Positions 63,899 through 64,000 of a stretch of 64,000 nucleotides of DNA are shown here, piece after piece (the stretch's first letter is position 1; each line of letters starts with the position of its first letter). The stretch is from assembly GCF_028736215.1 (NCBI RefSeq), contig NZ_CP117883.1:5642001-5706000 (forward strand). Direction: 5' to 3'. The translations under genes were made by a program, and so were the position numbers. The stretch comes from Mucilaginibacter sp. KACC 22773 (GTDB taxonomy: Bacteria > Bacteroidota > Bacteroidia > Sphingobacteriales > Sphingobacteriaceae). The notes beneath the pieces were generated by a model. The model was not told where the DNA came from, searched no databases, and saw only the letters and a list, made by a program, of their open reading frames with translations.

Positions 63899-64000
63899 CT
63901 ACAAAAACCGGTCTGCATTAAGCAATATGAAAGCCAATACGGGTGCCGATACGCCCAGCGTTTCCCTTAATTCGCGCAGGGCTTTGCTCATGTGTGCTTC
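63899..64000 (-). CDS. ECF sigma factor, C-terminal end only
   Basis: The last 33 codons of a minus-strand gene that continues beyond the window: HMSKALRELRETLG, the region-4 recognition helix end typical of Bacteroidota ECF sigma factors, then a short tail to a TAG at 63899-63901. Its order before FecR and the STN receptor fits. Confidence 0.75.
   Translation of the reverse strand, partial: EAHMSKALRELRETLGVSAPVLAFILLNADRFL

Noticed and set aside
1..64000. tRNA, rRNA, prophage or transposase genes
   Set aside because: I scanned both strands by eye and found no convincing cloverleaf, rRNA or phage/transposase protein; a tRNA or RNA search tool would be decisive.

Overview
The window looks like chromosomal DNA of a Sphingobacteriaceae-type Bacteroidota (Mucilaginibacter/Pedobacter-like). 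Reasons: type IX secretion/gliding genes (gldK, gldN, gldL, gldM), a GLPGLI protein next to an outer-membrane receptor, an ECF sigma/FecR/STN-TonB receptor/DUF4249 module, a CHU_C-type secretion domain, many lipoboxes, A-rich leaders instead of Shine-Dalgarno boxes, and TAnnTTTG-type -7 boxes. The genus is inferred. I see no rRNA, tRNA, CRISPR, prophage or transposase gene.

Layout. 0-4 kb: outer-membrane receptor plus GLPGLI protein behind three operator-like repeats spaced exactly 21 bp. 4-8 kb: an orphan gene, a wax-synthase-like membrane acyltransferase pair and a secreted GH32 fructanase. 8-15 kb: three AhpD-like paralogues around a TonB receptor and an MFS transporter, two of them behind 8-bp tandem repeats. 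15.5-21 kb: T9SS core in the order gldK-gldN-(outer-membrane barrel)-gldL-gldM. 21-27.7 kb: MarR/GNAT divergent from an FAD oxidase across a perfect operator palindrome, then a large T9SS cargo protein and a MetE-like protein. 27.8-31.5 kb: a three-gene operon headed by a DUF805-FAD oxidase fusion. 31.6-36 kb: GH116-type glycosidase and small genes. 36-45 kb: amino-sugar recycling (anmK, nagB-LmbE fusion, NagX-like acyltransferase) interrupted by a four-helix-bundle gene between 33-bp inverted repeats, then an M16 protease. 45-48 kb: an Lhr-type helicase with a palindromic repeat inserted in frame. 48-51.5 kb: RidA and a run of orphan genes, one frameshifted. 51.5-54.7 kb: Crp/NIPSNAP/DUF4267 and a sulfite-oxidase-like/cytochrome b pair. 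54.9-58.6 kb: a GH29 fucosidase and a LamG lipoprotein separated by a structured direct repeat. 58.8-64 kb: DUF4249/TonB receptor/FecR/ECF sigma (sigma cut by the window end).

Together the genes describe a polymer- and amino-sugar-scavenging cell: outer-membrane receptors import ligands, secreted or periplasmic hydrolases (GH32, GH29, GH116) release sugars, T9SS exports large adhesin-like proteins, and AnmK/NagB/NagX process amino sugars. The most unusual material is non-coding: several families of palindromic repeats, one with compensatory base changes between copies, one inside a helicase gene and one bounding a tiny gene. The best candidate for an undescribed protein system is the DUF805-FAD oxidase/methyltransferase/membrane protein operon.
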